From Acidimicrobiales bacterium (lineage in GTDB: Bacteria > Actinomycetota > Acidimicrobiia > Acidimicrobiales > SHLQ01), in NCBI GenBank assembly GCA_004282895.1, contig SHLQ01000008.1:1-38686 (forward strand): a stretch of DNA of 38,686 nt, read 5' to 3'. Every line of letters begins with the position of its first letter. The stretch's first letter is position 1. The translations under genes and the position numbers were made by a program. Shown in pieces: positions 38,349-38,686 of the stretch. Below the pieces are notes generated by a model. It saw nothing but the letters and a program-made list of their open reading frames with translations, did no database searches and had not been told where the DNA came from.

Positions 38349-38686
38349 ATGCGTCCGTTTCGAGCCTCGCTGGCTGGCCTCCTATGGGTATCGGCCCTTC
38401 TGATTGGCTGCGGCGGCGCGTCGAGCGATGATGCGGCGACTGCCACCTCGTCAACCACATCCGTGGCTGAAGCCACAACCACCGCGCCACCAACGACTGC
38501 CACAACAACAACCACAACCACCACGACGACGACACCTGTCACCGAGCTGGCGATCAACCACGTGCAGGTCCTCGGATCGCACAACAGCTACCACCTCAAG
38601 CCCGACCCGGCTATCTTCGGCGCGCTGGCGGCACTTGCCCCGACGTTGGCCGAGAGCATCGAGTACTCGCATCGCCCGCTGACCGA
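38349..38686 (+). CDS. Lipoprotein, probable Ca2+-dependent PI-PLC-like phosphodiesterase, N-terminal part (runs off window end)
   Basis: MRPFRASLAGLLWVSALLIGCGGASSDD (lipobox LIGC), Thr-rich linker, then INHVQVLGSHNSYHLKPDP. Not in ORF track because there is no stop in the window. Confidence 0.75.
   Translation, partial: MRPFRASLAGLLWVSALLIGCGGASSDDAATATSSTTSVAEATTTAPPTTATTTTTTTTTTTPVTELAINHVQVLGSHNSYHLKPDPAIFGALAALAPTLAESIEYSHRPLT

Noticed and set aside
38490-38540. ACA/ACC/ACG-rich stretch as a microsatellite or regulatory repeat
   Set aside because: It is in frame and encodes a Thr-rich lipoprotein linker, common after a lipobox.

Overview
High-GC, probably actinobacterial (Acidimicrobiia-like, inferred from codon usage and gene content only) chromosomal segment. 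It is gene-dense, with about 43 supported CDSs. I saw no tRNA, rRNA, CRISPR array, phage or transposase. Main modules: (i) the 5' part of a PEP carboxylase gene; (ii) a GrdB-family (glycine/sarcosine/betaine reductase B-like) gene interrupted by one in-frame TGA in a UxxC context, followed by a bacterial-SECIS-like hairpin, so a probable selenoprotein; (iii) a cobalamin-binding protein with a CarH-like W-x9-EH motif, coupled to a histidine kinase; (iv) a homoprotocatechuate meta-cleavage cluster (hpaE/F/G/R/H-like) with a LigA+LigB-type dioxygenase; (v) a divergent histidine utilisation locus (iclR-hutH / hutU-def-hutF-DUF1971-hutI-2OG oxygenase) with no hutG but an embedded peptide-deformylase-like gene; (vi) aroQ-aroK, a K+ channel, a TMADH-like flavoprotein, a CoA-disulfide-reductase/rhodanese fusion and assorted housekeeping genes. 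Strongest observations: the TGA/SECIS selenoprotein, the deformylase in a hut operon lacking hutG, the T6 tract with palindrome that puts the coupled hutF ATG out of frame, and the B12-sensor/kinase pair.
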